Shown here in pieces: positions 33,647-43,505 of a DNA stretch of 64,000 nt. This DNA is from an uncultured Campylobacter sp. (GTDB taxonomy: Bacteria; Campylobacterota; Campylobacteria; Campylobacterales; Campylobacteraceae). The stretch is from NCBI RefSeq assembly GCF_937980635.1, contig NZ_CALJPG010000037.1, positions 1-64,000 of the forward strand, read 5' to 3'. The notes below the pieces were generated by a model. The model did not search any database and was not told the origin of the DNA. It was given only the letters and a program-made list of their open reading frames with translations. The number at the start of each line of letters is the position of its first letter. Position 1 is the first letter of the stretch. A program made the position numbers and the translations under genes.

Positions 33647-36127
33647 ATGAAAAAGGGTAAAATTTTACTTTCTTTTGCGCTACTTTGCTCGCCGTTTTGG
33701 CTTACTGCGGCGCAAAATAGCAGCGCTTCTCAAAACTCGTCCGCCGCAAGCTCCGCCTCTAAAATTTCGTCGTCGCAGAGCTCTGTGCAAAAGCCTGGAA
33801 GCCACCCTACCGCTGTAAATTCCGCGCCGCAGGGCAACGCCGTCGTAAGCCCCGCTACTAAAGGTATTGTACAAAATTCCGCGCCGCAAGGCGGTAGTGC
33901 TGAAAATTCTACGCTGCAGGGCTCAGACGGCGATAATCTCGGCACCATAAATGTCACGGGCAAAGCCGATCTGTCCACTACCGAGGGCACGGGAATGTAT
34001 ACGACCGATAATATGAATACCGCCACGGGCCTTGATCTAAGCATCCGCCAGACGCCTCAAACCGTTTCCGTCGTGCCCGATCAGCTCATAAAGGATTTGA
34101 GCCTTACTAAGGTCGACGACGCGCTAAATTACGTACCGGGTATTACCACTACTAGCAGATTCGGTATGAGTTTGCCGATTTCAAGGGGATTTAACATCGA
34201 TAATATCCAAGAAGACGGCATGCAATCCACTACCGCGCTTGCGGCGCAGGGGCTTTACGGGCAGTCTAAGGAGCACACGGATTTGGCGTTTTACGACCGC
34301 GTCGAAGTTTTACGCGGCGTCGCGGGTCTTACGCAGAGTAACGGCGAGCCGGGCGGAACTATAAATTTAGTAAGGAAGCGCCCTCAAAAAGAGCTCGGAG
34401 CGAATTTATCGCTAAGCGCGGGCAGCTATGATTATTATCGCGGCAGCGTGGACGTAACGGGCGGCTTAAACGAAAGCGGCTCGGTTCGAGGACGGCTCAT
34501 CGGTTTAAGCGGCAAGGAGGGCTCTTATAGAGATCTACAAGGCACCGAGCGTGGCGCGGCATCGGCGATGGTGGGAGCTGATCTCGGAGATTTTAGCGAA
34601 ATTTTAGCCGGCGTGATCTATCAAAAGACAAGAAGCGTTTATGATCCTTTCGGCATTCCTGTAGTGGGCAAGGACGGCAACGCGTTAAATTTAAGCAAAA
34701 GAACGACCTTTATATCGGATTGGAGCAGGTCGGTTTATGAAAAATATAATACGTTTTTGGAACTAAATCATAAATTTAGCGATAATATCAAGGCTTACGC
34801 CAAACTAAACTATACTCACAGCGAGAGCTTGTTGAAATTCGGCGGCTGGCACGGAGTGGATAGGGATCCTGCGAGCAGATACATAGGCTATGACAGATAC
34901 GACAACGGCAGTAAAGAGCTAAGCTTTCAAGTAGGTAGCGATATAAACTATGAGCTGTTCGGACAGAGCCATGATTTTTTTATAAACGCCACCGCGTCGA
35001 AGGAGAGATTCGCGCAGCACGATAGAGACGTTTACGGCGGCGCAGCGGGATTGACGTATGAGAGCTTTAATAAGGGGCTTATAAACAACGAGCCTAATTG
35101 GAATGATACGACCGCATTATGCGCGCTTGGAACCCGCTGCTACAATCTTTACTACACGACTAAAATTTATCAGCAGATGGTTGCGATGGGCACGAGATAT
35201 AATTTTAACGATGATTGGCATCTGCTCGTAGGCGGCAGATATTCAAGGCTAAAGCGAGAAAGCGCTACGGATAACTATCGCACGGGCCGCCACAGCGAAG
35301 ACGATATCGTTAAAAAACACAAGATCACGCCTTACGTGGGGCTTACGTGGGATTTTTCGAGAGATCATTCGCTATATGCGAGCTATGCCGAAATTTATAA
35401 ACCTCAAACCGCTAGGGATAGAAACGAAAAAATTCTAGAGCCGATCGTAGGCTATAATGCCGAAGTGGGCGTGAAGTCGGAATTTTTCGACGGCGCGCTA
35501 AATACGACCGTGGCTTTCTTTCAGATCGAGCAGGAAAATAGAGCCGTTACCGACTACGATTATTACGACGCTACGGGTCTAAGCAGATCGGTAGCCAGCG
35601 GCAAGGTCAGATCCAGAGGCTTTGACATAGAAGCAAACGGCGCAATTACCGATGAGTGGAAAGTATTCGGAGGCTATACCTACAATAAAAGCGAGTATAT
35701 GAAGGACGAGAGGCGTTTTGCAGCGCTAAGCAACGTCGATTACCGTAAGGGTGCCAATGCCAAGCCTTGGATCCCTAAGCGTATGTTTAAGCTCTACAGC
35801 AGCTACGAAATTCCGCTCGTAGCGCAGCAAAAGATCACTTTGGGCGCCGGATTTCGCTATCAGAGCAAGACCGACAACCAATATACCAGGCGCAGTATCT
35901 CGACGGGCGCTTATTACCCCGCTAACGACATCCCCGTACAGAGCGGCTACACGATATGGGACGCCAACGCTGCGTATGAATACAATGAGCATTTTAATTT
36001 AAATTTATCGGTAAAAAACATAACCGACAAGCGCTACTTCGTCAATCAAAATAATAGAGTAGCGGGGCAAAACAACTACTACGGCGAGCCGCGGAATTTT
36101 ATGCTGACGTTTAATTATAAATATTAA
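33647..36127 (+). CDS. TonB-dependent siderophore receptor (FhuE/FpvA class)
   Basis: 826-residue outer-membrane receptor. Signal peptide about 1-22, then an odd 75-residue Ser/Ala/Gln-rich linker with a repeated NSAPQG unit (residues 58 and 77), a TonB-box-like GTINVTGK at 99-106, the plug (TPQTVSVVPDQLIKD, then RVEVLRGVAGL and GEPGGTINLVRKRP, the FhuE/FpvA style) and a C-terminal barrel ending FMLTFNYKY. Imports a ferric hydroxamate or similar complex; ligand unknown. No binding-protein transporter is adjacent. The long linker before the TonB box is unusual. Confidence 0.92.
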   Translation: MKKGKILLSFALLCSPFWLTAAQNSSASQNSSAASSASKISSSQSSVQKPGSHPTAVNSAPQGNAVVSPATKGIVQNSAPQGGSAENSTLQGSDGDNLGTINVTGKADLSTTEGTGMYTTDNMNTATGLDLSIRQTPQTVSVVPDQLIKDLSLTKVDDALNYVPGITTTSRFGMSLPISRGFNIDNIQEDGMQSTTALAAQGLYGQSKEHTDLAFYDRVEVLRGVAGLTQSNGEPGGTINLVRKRPQKELGANLSLSAGSYDYYRGSVDVTGGLNESGSVRGRLIGLSGKEGSYRDLQGTERGAASAMVGADLGDFSEILAGVIYQKTRSVYDPFGIPVVGKDGNALNLSKRTTFISDWSRSVYEKYNTFLELNHKFSDNIKAYAKLNYTHSESLLKFGGWHGVDRDPASRYIGYDRYDNGSKELSFQVGSDINYELFGQSHDFFINATASKERFAQHDRDVYGGAAGLTYESFNKGLINNEPNWNDTTALCALGTRCYNLYYTTKIYQQMVAMGTRYNFNDDWHLLVGGRYSRLKRESATDNYRTGRHSEDDIVKKHKITPYVGLTWDFSRDHSLYASYAEIYKPQTARDRNEKILEPIVGYNAEVGVKSEFFDGALNTTVAFFQIEQENRAVTDYDYYDATGLSRSVASGKVRSRGFDIEANGAITDEWKVFGGYTYNKSEYMKDERRFAALSNVDYRKGANAKPWIPKRMFKLYSSYEIPLVAQQKITLGAGFRYQSKTDNQYTRRSISTGAYYPANDIPVQSGYTIWDANAAYEYNEHFNLNLSVKNITDKRYFVNQNNRVAGQNNYYGEPRNFMLTFNYKY

Positions 36128-36709
36128 GGCGCCGTTTTGCTCAAAGTCTGCCCGCGCCTTGCTTTGGGCGGGATGCATAAAATTTGCGAGTAAGTCGTAT
36201 TCGCAAATCTTTATGCTCTCAGATCGCGCGGGTTGGCGTCGGCGCGAGCGCAGCGGGGCTTGCATGAAGGCATGAGTTGATCGGCGCTCATTAAGCTTGA
36301 GCAATCCGGTGCGCCGAAGTCTGCAGACGGTCTTTGCGCGAATAACAAGAGCGCGATTAAATTTTGCATTCGTTCGCGCGGATTTTGTACTTGCAAAGCT
36401 GCGAGTGGAGCGAGCACGCAAAGGCGCGTGAGCTAAATTTATCGCAATCCGCGCGTGGCGAGACGAGAAAAATTTAAACGAAGCCGCGGGATCAAAATTT
36501 AACTTGCGATTTGGTTGATTAGCGATTGATTAGCGCGGGCGCGGGCAGGGGCGATAAATTTAATCTCGCGATTTAATCCCGCGAAATTCCAAGCGAATTA
36601 AACGCGCAGACTTGCGAGCATAAATCCGCTCGCGAGATCGCGGGATCAAATTTAATCTCGCGGAATTTCGCTGCAACCGGCGCTAAATTTTAAAATTTAA
36701 AGAGAAAAT
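36128..36709. other. Non-coding spacer with short repeated phrases
   Basis: No supported gene. The right half repeats phrases such as ATCGCGGGATCAAATTTAATCTCGCGG (two diverged copies near 36488 and 36637) and GCGCGGGC. Open frames on the minus strand here lack ribosome sites and overlap the receptor gene end. Confidence 0.45.
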
Positions 36710-38611
36710 TTGAAAACGCTAAAGCAATTTTTTGAAATTCTACGTCCGCACTGGTTCGGCAAGGGCGCGGCGAAGCTGTGGGCACTGCTGCTGCTCGCGC
36801 TTGGTTTTAGCCTCGCTATCATCAAGATTAGCGTGCTGATGAACGCGTGGGACAAGCGCTTTTACGACGCGCTAAGCGAGCTTAAAGGCGAGCTCATTCC
36901 CGCGCTCGTGGGCGAGTTTTTGCTATACACGGCGCTCATCGTGCTTTTCATCGTCTGCGGTAGCTGGCTTCGCAAACTACTCGTAATCGTCTGGCGCGAG
37001 CGGCTAAGCGCGATGATGGAGCGCAAATGGCTACATAACGCAAACTTCTACCGCACGAGCCTTGATGGAAATTTTAGCGCCAGGGGCGGATCAAATTTAG
37101 AAAAACCCGGCGACGTAAATTTAGATGAAAATTTAAACGAGCGCGCAGAGTGTTCCGCAGCCGAGGCGGACAGTGCGGCTTTGCATAGAGACGCAAAGGG
37201 GCTTGAAATTTTACCGAGTGCGGCGGAGCAAAATGCGGCAGGGCAAAGCGGCGCAAGCGAGAATAAAATTTCATCCAAAACTCGCGCAGATTGTGAAATT
37301 TCAAAAACGATCGCAAAGCTAGACAACCCCGATCAGCGTATCGCCGAGGACAGCTCGCTGCTCGTGCAAAAAAGCGTCGATCTCGTAAAATCGCTCGTCT
37401 ACAATCTCGCCAAGCTCATCGCCTTCGTTGCGATCTTGTGGCAGGTCTCGAAGGTGTTGAAATTTGAAATTTTCGGCATGCACTTTGAGATCGAGGGCTT
37501 TTTGCTCTACGTCGCGCTCCTTTATACGCTGCTTTGCTCGCTGATCACGCATCTCATCGGGCGCAGGCTTAGGGGGCTAAATTTTGCCAAGCAGCGCGCC
37601 GAAGCCGACTACCGCTCGGATCTGTTGCTCGTGCGCGAAAACGCAGAAGCCGTAGCCTTTATGCGCGGAGAGGATGCCGAGCGCGGCCGCTTCCGCGCGA
37701 GCTTCGGCGAGATCATGAGAAACTGGCGCAGCATCATGAATACGGAATTTCGCCTCGAGTGCTTTTCGGCAAGCTACCTAAAAATCACGAATTTAATCCC
37801 GATCTTTGCCTGCTTGCCGCTGTATTTGTCGCGCGCGATGAGCTTTGGCGACATGATGCAGGCGCGCTCGGCGTTTTACAGCGTGCAGGACGGATTTGCG
37901 TGGTTTATGGACTATTACAAGCAGATCATGGAGTGGGCGGCGAGCGTGCAGAGGATCTATGAGTTCATCTCGCGCATGGACGACGAGAGCGCGAATCTGC
38001 GTGCTTGCGTCACACAAAGCGACGAAAATTCCGCTCGCTGCGAGGGCTTGTCGGTCTTCACGCCTGCGGGCGAGCCGCTGATCGAGGATCTACGCTTTGA
38101 GCTCGCGCCCGCGCAGTTTATAATGCTGCGAGGCAAGAGTGGCGCGGGCAAAAGTACGGCTCTGCGCTACGCGGCGGGTCTTTGGAGATACGGCCGCGGT
38201 GAGATCAGCCTGCCGCGCACGGGCGTGATGTTTATCCCACAAAAGCCCTATCTGGCGCCGCTTAGTCTAAAGGAGCTTATCGCTTATCCGCAGTCGCCGC
38301 GCAAAGACGATGCGGAATTTTTAGAAATTTTACGCAGCGTAGGGCTTGAGAAATTTGCCCGCATGCTAAACTCGCGCGCCGATTACGTTAAAATTTTAAG
38401 CGGCGGAGAGGCGCAGCGGCTCAGTTTCGCACGTATTTATTATCACAAGCCGAGCTTTGTTTTCGCGGACGAGATCACGTCCGCGCTCGATCTCGCCTCG
38501 GCGCGTGAGCTGCTACTGGGTCTGCGCGCGGATATGTCTAGCCTCGGCATGCTAGCGATCGTGCATCAAACGGGGCTTGAGGACATATTTGAGCGGACGA
38601 TAGAGCTTTAA
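36710..38611 (+). CDS. SbmA/YddA-type ABC transporter with loop insertion
   Basis: Fused membrane/ATPase transporter (ABC_membrane_2 type), 633 residues from a TTG start. N-terminal helices carry WDKRFYDALSE and the conserved LDNPDQRIAED motif; the nucleotide domain has Walker A GKSGAGKST, signature LSGGEAQRLSFAR and Walker B FVFADEITSALD. Relatives move peptides, B12 or cyclic compounds. Odd: between the FYR motif (residue 114) and LDNPDQR (204) lie about 85 extra hydrophilic residues (118-203) absent from typical members, and their DNA contains the same AAATTTA words as the spacers. Stands alone. Confidence 0.85.
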   Translation: MKTLKQFFEILRPHWFGKGAAKLWALLLLALGFSLAIIKISVLMNAWDKRFYDALSELKGELIPALVGEFLLYTALIVLFIVCGSWLRKLLVIVWRERLSAMMERKWLHNANFYRTSLDGNFSARGGSNLEKPGDVNLDENLNERAECSAAEADSAALHRDAKGLEILPSAAEQNAAGQSGASENKISSKTRADCEISKTIAKLDNPDQRIAEDSSLLVQKSVDLVKSLVYNLAKLIAFVAILWQVSKVLKFEIFGMHFEIEGFLLYVALLYTLLCSLITHLIGRRLRGLNFAKQRAEADYRSDLLLVRENAEAVAFMRGEDAERGRFRASFGEIMRNWRSIMNTEFRLECFSASYLKITNLIPIFACLPLYLSRAMSFGDMMQARSAFYSVQDGFAWFMDYYKQIMEWAASVQRIYEFISRMDDESANLRACVTQSDENSARCEGLSVFTPAGEPLIEDLRFELAPAQFIMLRGKSGAGKSTALRYAAGLWRYGRGEISLPRTGVMFIPQKPYLAPLSLKELIAYPQSPRKDDAEFLEILRSVGLEKFARMLNSRADYVKILSGGEAQRLSFARIYYHKPSFVFADEITSALDLASARELLLGLRADMSSLGMLAIVHQTGLEDIFERTIEL

Positions 38612-39587
38612 ATTCGGCCCTTTAAATTTCACGCCGCAGGGATTTCGCCTTTAAATTCATATCTTTTTAAATCCAGATTTATTAAAATTACTCGTTTATA
38701 TTAAGCGGCGATAAAATTTGCCGAAGCGCTCGGTGCCTGTGCGCATGAGTAATTAGCGCTCGCTACATAGGCGTAGAGGCTCGCATCCGTGTATGCTCGG
38801 ACCATACATGCAGTCGTCAGCACGGCGGCGCCATGGGCCATACGACTACGCGGCGGCGAGCGGCTTGGAGGTCGGTAGACGGCGCGTGATCACGATTTTG
38901 CGCGAAATTAAGTCGGTAAAATTTAAACGCAAGATGATCTGCCGAGGAGACGTCGCCTAGATAAAATTTTAAACCGAGCCGCGATCGGTAGAGTAACGGC
39001 GTGCTAAATGAACGGGCTGCGGCAGCGGCGCGATGCGCGGGCGTCGCGATAAATCGGTAGTGCGTCGGATGGCGCGTAACACATCGGCGGCGCAGACGGC
39101 ACGCCGTAGTCGAGAAGCGGAGTGGCGATACGTACCTACTCGGCGCCGTATGACATAACCTTCGCTCGGGCAAATCATCATCGTAACGGCGCTACGATCG
39201 AAGCGAACAACGCTGCCGCGACGACGGATCGGCAGTACAAAGCGGCGCGAGCAGCGTGGTCGTGACGGCAGATCGTCGAAGAGCAGTGCAGCGGGTACCG
39301 CGATAGCATGACGGCGCAGCAAGCAGTGTAAAACACCGCCGTGACGCAATATGGCAACCGCGATAACAGGATGCGTATATAGGTAAAGCGCAGTGCAAGT
39401 AGCGCAAACGCAGCGATACGATGATGGCGATCCGCGGAGCATATAAGTGAAACAGCGGTGTGGACGGCGCAATAACGTCGAGGCGATACGATAGCGGCGA
39501 TCGGCGAGGCGTACCGGTGCAGCAGCTTAGCGCTTGCAGGCACTCCGCGTGAAGTCGCTAAATTTTAAAACGAAGCAAGGAGATTTG
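38612..39587. other. Anomalous GC-rich non-coding island
   Basis: From about 38740 to 39540 the plus strand is rich in CGAT, GCGATA, GACGGC and ACCGCG bits and nearly lacks the A/T words found in other spacers, except near 38905 and 38960. Loose repeats such as ACCGCGATAGCATGACGG (39297) and ACCGCGATAACAGG (39356) recur. Overlapping long open frames occur in several minus-strand frames, but they read as Arg/Cys/His/Ala-rich gibberish without ribosome sites. No RNA gene is recognised. Nature unknown. Confidence 0.5.
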
Positions 39588-40076
39588 ATGCTTAAGGCGG
39601 GGATTGTTTATAAATTTGCGCTCATCGTGCTACTAGCTTGCGCGCTTTGCATTTTGGGCTTTTCGGGCGTAAATTTCGCGCGCGGCGAATATGACGAGGC
39701 CTGGATGAGCCTGCATAAGATTGCAGGATTGGGCCTGCTTTGCGTCGCAATCTTGCATATAATCACGAGGCGAAAGAAGCTCGCAAAGCTATGGGGCGAG
39801 TTTTTGGACGTGGTTTTGAGCCGCAAAAATCCCGGCTTTTGCAATATGGATCGCATCATAGGCGCGATCGAGACCTACAATATCAGAGAAATTGCCGGTA
39901 AAATGGGCTTTGGTGTGGACGAGCTCACTGGGATTTTGAAATCAAACGGTATCAAGCTCATAAGCGCAGATCAAAACCTGCGCGAGCTTGCGAAGCTTAA
40001 CGACGAAAAAATTTTCTTCATCTTGGTGCTTTTAATAGAGGCAAAATTCGGCAAAGCGGGCAGCTGCAAGGTTTAA
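39588..40076 (+). CDS. Two-helix membrane protein, DUF4405-like
   Basis: 163 residues from ATG at 39588, which has AAGGAG seven bases upstream; the longer frame from 39534 is not needed. Two membrane helices (about 7-30 and 45-62) carry His in SLHKIAGLGLLCVAILHIITR, positions that could hold haem b. A cytosolic domain follows with YNIREIAGKMGFGVDELTGILKSNGI, which looks helix-turn-helix-like. Exact function unknown. It runs convergently to prfA. Confidence 0.55.
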   Translation: MLKAGIVYKFALIVLLACALCILGFSGVNFARGEYDEAWMSLHKIAGLGLLCVAILHIITRRKKLAKLWGEFLDVVLSRKNPGFCNMDRIIGAIETYNIREIAGKMGFGVDELTGILKSNGIKLISADQNLRELAKLNDEKIFFILVLLIEAKFGKAGSCKV

Positions 40077-40088
40077 ATTTTAAAAGGC

Positions 40089-41156
40089 TTAATAGCCCGC
40101 GTTTGCGATCGCTTCGGCTTGAGAGTGCGCTATGAGCGGATCGATGATTTCGTCGAACAAACCGCCCGCCATGATCGCGTCCAGGCGGTAGAGAGTTAAA
40201 TTTATGCGGTGGTCGCTGATGCGGTTTTGCGGATAGTTGTAGGTGCGGATACGCCCCGAGCGGTCGCCGGTGCCCACCTGATCCTTGCGATCTTTGCGCT
40301 CTTTTTCTAAGCGCTCCTGCTCCTGCATATCGTAAAGGCGCGCCTTCAGCACCTTCATCGCCGCCTCTTTGTTTTTGTGCTGATCCTTGCCGTCTTGGTT
40401 GGTGACGACTAAACCGGTCGGGATGTGAGTAATGCGAACGGCGCTATCGGTGGTATTTACGGACTGCCCGCCGTGACCGGAGCTGCGCATAACGTCGATG
40501 CGAAGGTCGTTCGGATTGATCTGTATCTCGCTATCCTCGATCTCCGGCATGACGGCGACGGTGATTGCAGAGGTATGCACCCTGCCCTGGCTCTCCGTTT
40601 CTGGGACGCGCTGCACGCGGTGGGTGCCGCCTTCAAATTTCAGCCGCGAATACGCTCCCGCGCCCTTTACGAGCAATATAGCTTCTTTATAACCGCCGAC
40701 GCTACCTTCGCTGGTGCTTACGATCTCGCATTTATATCCGCGAAGATCGGCGTAGCGCAGATATGCGCCGAGCAGATCGCCCGCAAACAGCGCCGCTTCG
40801 TCGCCGCCTGTACCGGCGCGGATCTCTAAAAAGATATTTTTATCGTCGTTGGGATCTTTCGGAAGCAGTAAAATTTTGATTTTTTCTTCGAGTTGCGGTT
40901 TTTCGCTCTCTAAGCTTTTAAGCTCCTCTTTGGCTAGCTCGCCGAGATCGGCATCGCTTAGCAGGGCTTTGTTTTCTTCGATCTGATTTAAAATTTTAAG
41001 ATACTCGCTAGCCGCCTCTTTGATCGGCTCGATATTGCGCTGCTCCTTAGATAGCGCCGTCATATTAGCGATATCTGCGGTAACTGCGGGATCGCTAAGC
41101 ATGCGCGAAAGCTCGTCGTAGCGATCCAAAAAAGGCTTTAGTTTATCGGCTAGCAT
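40089..41156 (-). CDS. prfA: Peptide chain release factor 1
   Basis: Recognises UAA and UAG stop codons and releases the finished peptide on the ribosome. The catalytic GGQ lies in SSGHGGQSVNTTDSAVR around residue 230; the codon-reading loop is RVPETESQGR (PxT type, so RF1 not RF2). 355 residues, full length. It is followed on the same strand, upstream, by rpsT with 24 bases between, suggesting a shared transcript. Confidence 0.96.
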   Translation of the reverse strand: MLADKLKPFLDRYDELSRMLSDPAVTADIANMTALSKEQRNIEPIKEAASEYLKILNQIEENKALLSDADLGELAKEELKSLESEKPQLEEKIKILLLPKDPNDDKNIFLEIRAGTGGDEAALFAGDLLGAYLRYADLRGYKCEIVSTSEGSVGGYKEAILLVKGAGAYSRLKFEGGTHRVQRVPETESQGRVHTSAITVAVMPEIEDSEIQINPNDLRIDVMRSSGHGGQSVNTTDSAVRITHIPTGLVVTNQDGKDQHKNKEAAMKVLKARLYDMQEQERLEKERKDRKDQVGTGDRSGRIRTYNYPQNRISDHRINLTLYRLDAIMAGGLFDEIIDPLIAHSQAEAIANAGY

Positions 41157-41180
41157 TTAAATTTTATGCGTAAGGAGCGC

Positions 41181-41453
41181 TTACGCGGCAGTTTTTAAAG
41201 AATTTACGAGTTTGGCTAGGCGGCTTACTTTTCTGCTCGCGGTCTGTTTTTTCAAAAAGCCCCTGCTTACGAAGCTATGAAAGCTTTCATTAGCCGTTTT
41301 TAGAGCCTGAGTCGCTGCGTCTAGATCCTTGCTCTCGACTGCCTCTCTTACGGCTTTTGTGATATTTTTTACTCTGGTGCGATAAAATCTATTTCGCTCC
41401 GTTCTTTTTATGGTTTGTCTCGCGCGTTTTTCGGCGGATTTATGATTTGCCAT
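41181..41453 (-). CDS. rpsT: 30S ribosomal protein S20
   Basis: 90-residue, very basic helical protein of the small ribosomal subunit: MANHKSAEKRARQTIKRTERNR at the N-terminus is the standard S20 start and the length is right. AAAGGGATG-like site upstream. Its promoter faces that of glmM across a short divergent gap. Confidence 0.96.
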   Translation of the reverse strand: MANHKSAEKRARQTIKRTERNRFYRTRVKNITKAVREAVESKDLDAATQALKTANESFHSFVSRGFLKKQTASRKVSRLAKLVNSLKTAA

Positions 41454-41484
41454 AACATCCCTTTCGGTTAAATTTGAATCTGCA

Positions 41485-41576
41485 ATTATACGTAAAAAAT
41501 ATTTAATCGACGCTTAATTTAAGTAAAATTTAAATATAGTTTAAATTTATTAAGATTAAACTTTTTCTGGTAGAAT
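41485..41576. promoter_or_regulatory. Divergent rpsT/glmM promoters
   Basis: For rpsT the minus strand shows TATAAT (plus 41485-41490), 32 bases before its ATG. For glmM the plus strand shows TAGAAT at 41571-41576, 29 bases before ATG at 41605, preceded by periodic T/A tracts as usual in Campylobacter promoters. Confidence 0.6.
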
Positions 41577-41604
41577 TTGCCGATTTTTATACAAGGATTT
41601 GATA

Positions 41605-42945
41605 ATGAAACTTTTCGGAACGGACGGCGTACGAGGCAAAGCGGGAGAATTTCTAACCGCCGAGCTTGCTATGCGCGTAGCGATGGCAGCGGGAATTTAT
41701 TTTAGGAAAAATTCCGTTACGAATATGATTTTAGTCGGCAAAGATACCCGCAGAAGCGGCTACATGATAGAAACCGCGATCGTTGCGGGTCTTACCTCGG
41801 TAGGCTACAACGTCCGCCAGATCGGACCGATGCCTACTCCTGCGATTGCCTTTCTTACGGAGGATATGCGCTGCGACGCGGGCATCATGATAAGCGCGAG
41901 CCACAATCCATACTACGACAACGGCATTAAATTTTTCAATAGCGAGGGCTTCAAACTCGACGAAAAAGAGGAAGCGCAGATCGAAAAAATTTATTTCAGC
42001 GACGATCTAATCGCCGAAGCGCGCACCAAAATGATGCAAATTGGCGCCGCAAAGCGCGTAGACGACGTCATCGGCAGATATATCGTGCATATTAAAAATT
42101 CATTTCCGAAGCAAAAGACACTGCACGGGCTTCGCGTCGTGCTTGATTGCGCAAACGGAGCAAGCTACAGGGTCGCACCTACCGTATTTAATGAGCTGGG
42201 AGCCGAAACTATCGTCATCGGCGACGAACCTAACGGCAAAAATATTAATGATGCTTGCGGCGCACTAAGCCCGCAAAATTTAGCCTCGGAGGTCAAAAGA
42301 TTACGCGCCGATGTCGGCTTTGCTTTCGACGGGGATGCCGATAGGCTCGTAGTCGTGGACGAAAACGGCGAGATCATCCACGGCGACGCGCTACTTGGAA
42401 TTTTAGCAGTCTATTTGAAAGGAAAAAATCGCTTAGCAGGCAATAAAATGGTAGCCACAGTAATGAGTAATTCTGCGCTGGAGGATTTTTTAGCTAAACA
42501 CGACATCGCGCTTCATCGCTGCAATGTAGGCGATAAATTTGTACTTGAGACGATGCACGAACTAGGCGCAAATTTTGGCGGCGAGCAGAGCGGGCACGTG
42601 ATCTTTGGCGATTACGCCAAAACGGGCGACGGCATCGCAAGCGCGCTGCAATTCGCCGCCTGCATGCTGGATATGAAAAAGAAGGCAAGCGAATTTTCGG
42701 GGATGATTAAGCCCTATCCGCAAATTTTAAAGAATTTAAAAATTTCGGATAAAAAGCCGCTTGAAAAATTAAAAGGGCTAAAGGAGCTTGAAGCAAGCCT
42801 CAAAGCGGACAAGATCCGCTCGCTCTTTCGCTACTCCGGCACCGAAAACGTTATCCGCCTCTTAATCGAGGGCAAAAACGAAAAACTGCTTCAAAAGCGA
42901 ATGGACGAGGTCGAGAAATTTTTTACCAAAGCCCTAAATGAATAG
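41605..42945 (+). CDS. glmM: Phosphoglucosamine mutase
   Basis: Converts glucosamine-6-phosphate to glucosamine-1-phosphate for cell-wall precursor synthesis. The active-site phosphoserine loop SASHNPYYDNGIKFF is at about residue 97, the metal loop is FDGDADRL and the sugar-binding GGEQSGHVIF and RYSGTE phosphate loops are present. 446 residues, full length. ATG at 41605 with AAGGAT. A gap of 98 bases separates it from lspA; they are often neighbours in Campylobacter. Confidence 0.96.
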   Translation: MKLFGTDGVRGKAGEFLTAELAMRVAMAAGIYFRKNSVTNMILVGKDTRRSGYMIETAIVAGLTSVGYNVRQIGPMPTPAIAFLTEDMRCDAGIMISASHNPYYDNGIKFFNSEGFKLDEKEEAQIEKIYFSDDLIAEARTKMMQIGAAKRVDDVIGRYIVHIKNSFPKQKTLHGLRVVLDCANGASYRVAPTVFNELGAETIVIGDEPNGKNINDACGALSPQNLASEVKRLRADVGFAFDGDADRLVVVDENGEIIHGDALLGILAVYLKGKNRLAGNKMVATVMSNSALEDFLAKHDIALHRCNVGDKFVLETMHELGANFGGEQSGHVIFGDYAKTGDGIASALQFAACMLDMKKKASEFSGMIKPYPQILKNLKISDKKPLEKLKGLKELEASLKADKIRSLFRYSGTENVIRLLIEGKNEKLLQKRMDEVEKFFTKALNE

Positions 42946-43043
42946 CGTTGCGGTGAAATTTTACGGCGCGACAAGCTCATGGCTCGGTACAAAAGGCGCG
43001 GACAAAAAATGCAGGCTTTACATATTTAAATTTGGATTGCAAG

Positions 43044-43505
43044 ATGGCTAAAACCTGTATTAAATTTATCTTGCTTTTCGCGGTGATCTTTGCGATCGAT
43101 CAAACGATCAAACTTCTGTTTTTAAACGGCTTTTCGTGGCAAGGGGAGTTTTTTTCGCTAGAGCTTACGCTTAACCGCGGCGTTGCGTTTTCGATGTTTG
43201 CGTTTTTGGGCGAAAATTTAAAATTTATCCAGATTGCGCTGATCTCAGCGCTTGCAGCGTATGTATTTTGTCATAAAAAGCTCTTTTGCGAGCACTGGAT
43301 GCCGTTTGCGCTGATGCTTGCTGGAGGCTGCTCGAACCTGCTCGATCGCTTCATTCGCGGCGGCGTCGTGGATTACGTCGCGTGGCATAAATGGTTTGAG
43401 TTTGCGGTGTTTAATTTCGCCGATGTGATGATAGATCTAGCCGTCGTGATTTTTATTTTTCAGGGCTTACGCACCGCAAAAAAGGAGAAAAATGAAGAGA
43501 AATAA
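43044..43505 (+). CDS. lspA: Lipoprotein signal peptidase II
   Basis: Membrane aspartyl protease that cleaves prolipoproteins. Four helices; the two catalytic Asp lie in NLLDRFIRGGVVDYV and FNFADVMID, and the NRGVAFS motif is present. Chosen start ATG at 43044 (a TTG at 43032 also opens the frame). Its end overlaps the start of the TM2/SHOCT gene by 14 bases. Confidence 0.94.
   Translation: MAKTCIKFILLFAVIFAIDQTIKLLFLNGFSWQGEFFSLELTLNRGVAFSMFAFLGENLKFIQIALISALAAYVFCHKKLFCEHWMPFALMLAGGCSNLLDRFIRGGVVDYVAWHKWFEFAVFNFADVMIDLAVVIFIFQGLRTAKKEKNEEK

Noticed and set aside
36005..36421. Minus-strand open frame overlapping the end of the TonB receptor gene
   Set aside because: Antisense shadow of the receptor's C-terminus extended into the spacer.
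38817..39543. Several overlapping minus-strand open frames of 70-167 residues
   Set aside because: Arg/Cys/His-rich nonsense composition, no ribosome sites, several registers open at once: a result of skewed base content, not genes.
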